Shown here one piece after another: positions 5,815 to 5,832 of a DNA stretch of 5,832 bases. The notes under the pieces were generated by a model. That model ran no database searches. It had not been told where the DNA came from and saw only the letters and a list, made by a program, of their open reading frames with translations. The number at the start of each line of letters is the position of its first letter. The stretch's first letter is position 1. The stretch lies in assembly GCA_905233295.1 (NCBI GenBank), contig CAJODX010000116.1:1-5832 (forward strand), given 5' to 3'. The translations under genes were made by a program, and so were the position numbers. Origin of the DNA: an uncultured Synergistales bacterium. Lineage in GTDB: Bacteria; Synergistota; Synergistia; Synergistales; Aminobacteriaceae.

Positions 5815-5832
5815 TTGACTTTTTAAAAAAGT

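Overview
The window is a stretch of bacterial chromosome, moderately AT-rich and densely coding. Every supported gene lies on the minus strand, so transcription runs from high to low coordinates. In transcription order the genes are phosphoglycerate kinase (pgk), triosephosphate isomerase (tpiA), a Sec-exported protein of unknown function that is broken by a one-base frameshift, and the N-terminal 613 residues of an adenosylcobalamin-dependent (class II) ribonucleotide reductase (nrdJ), which runs off the left edge.

Layout. 5634-5832 is non-coding: it holds the pgk leader and, at 5747-5788, a striking nested palindrome resembling an IS200/IS605-type end. 4443-5633 is pgk. 4373-4442 is a 70-base spacer with an 11-bp hairpin. 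3632-4372 is tpiA. Its stop codon lies inside the Shine-Dalgarno sequence of the next gene, so tpiA and the exported-protein gene are very likely co-transcribed and coupled. That gene starts at 3621 with a clear signal peptide, loses frame near 3473-3490, and continues in another frame to 1967. The 125-base gap 1842-1966 holds a convincing intrinsic terminator that ends this transcript ahead of nrdJ, which starts at 1841 (or 1835).

Function. Pgk and TpiA are adjacent steps of lower glycolysis and gluconeogenesis, and their pairing is a common bacterial arrangement. The exported protein has no evident link to glycolysis and probably only shares the transcript. NrdJ makes deoxynucleotides with a B12 cofactor and no oxygen, which suits an anaerobe or an organism exposed to varying oxygen.

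Organism. Strong Shine-Dalgarno sites, an intrinsic terminator and a Sec signal peptide indicate a bacterium. The mix of B12-dependent reductase and A/T-rich spacers fits a host-associated or sediment anaerobe. The style of the proteins recalls Synergistota, but this is a weak impression and not a placement.

No CRISPR array, tRNA, rRNA or intact transposase is visible. The two items most worth a second look are the frameshifted exported protein and the nested palindrome upstream of pgk.
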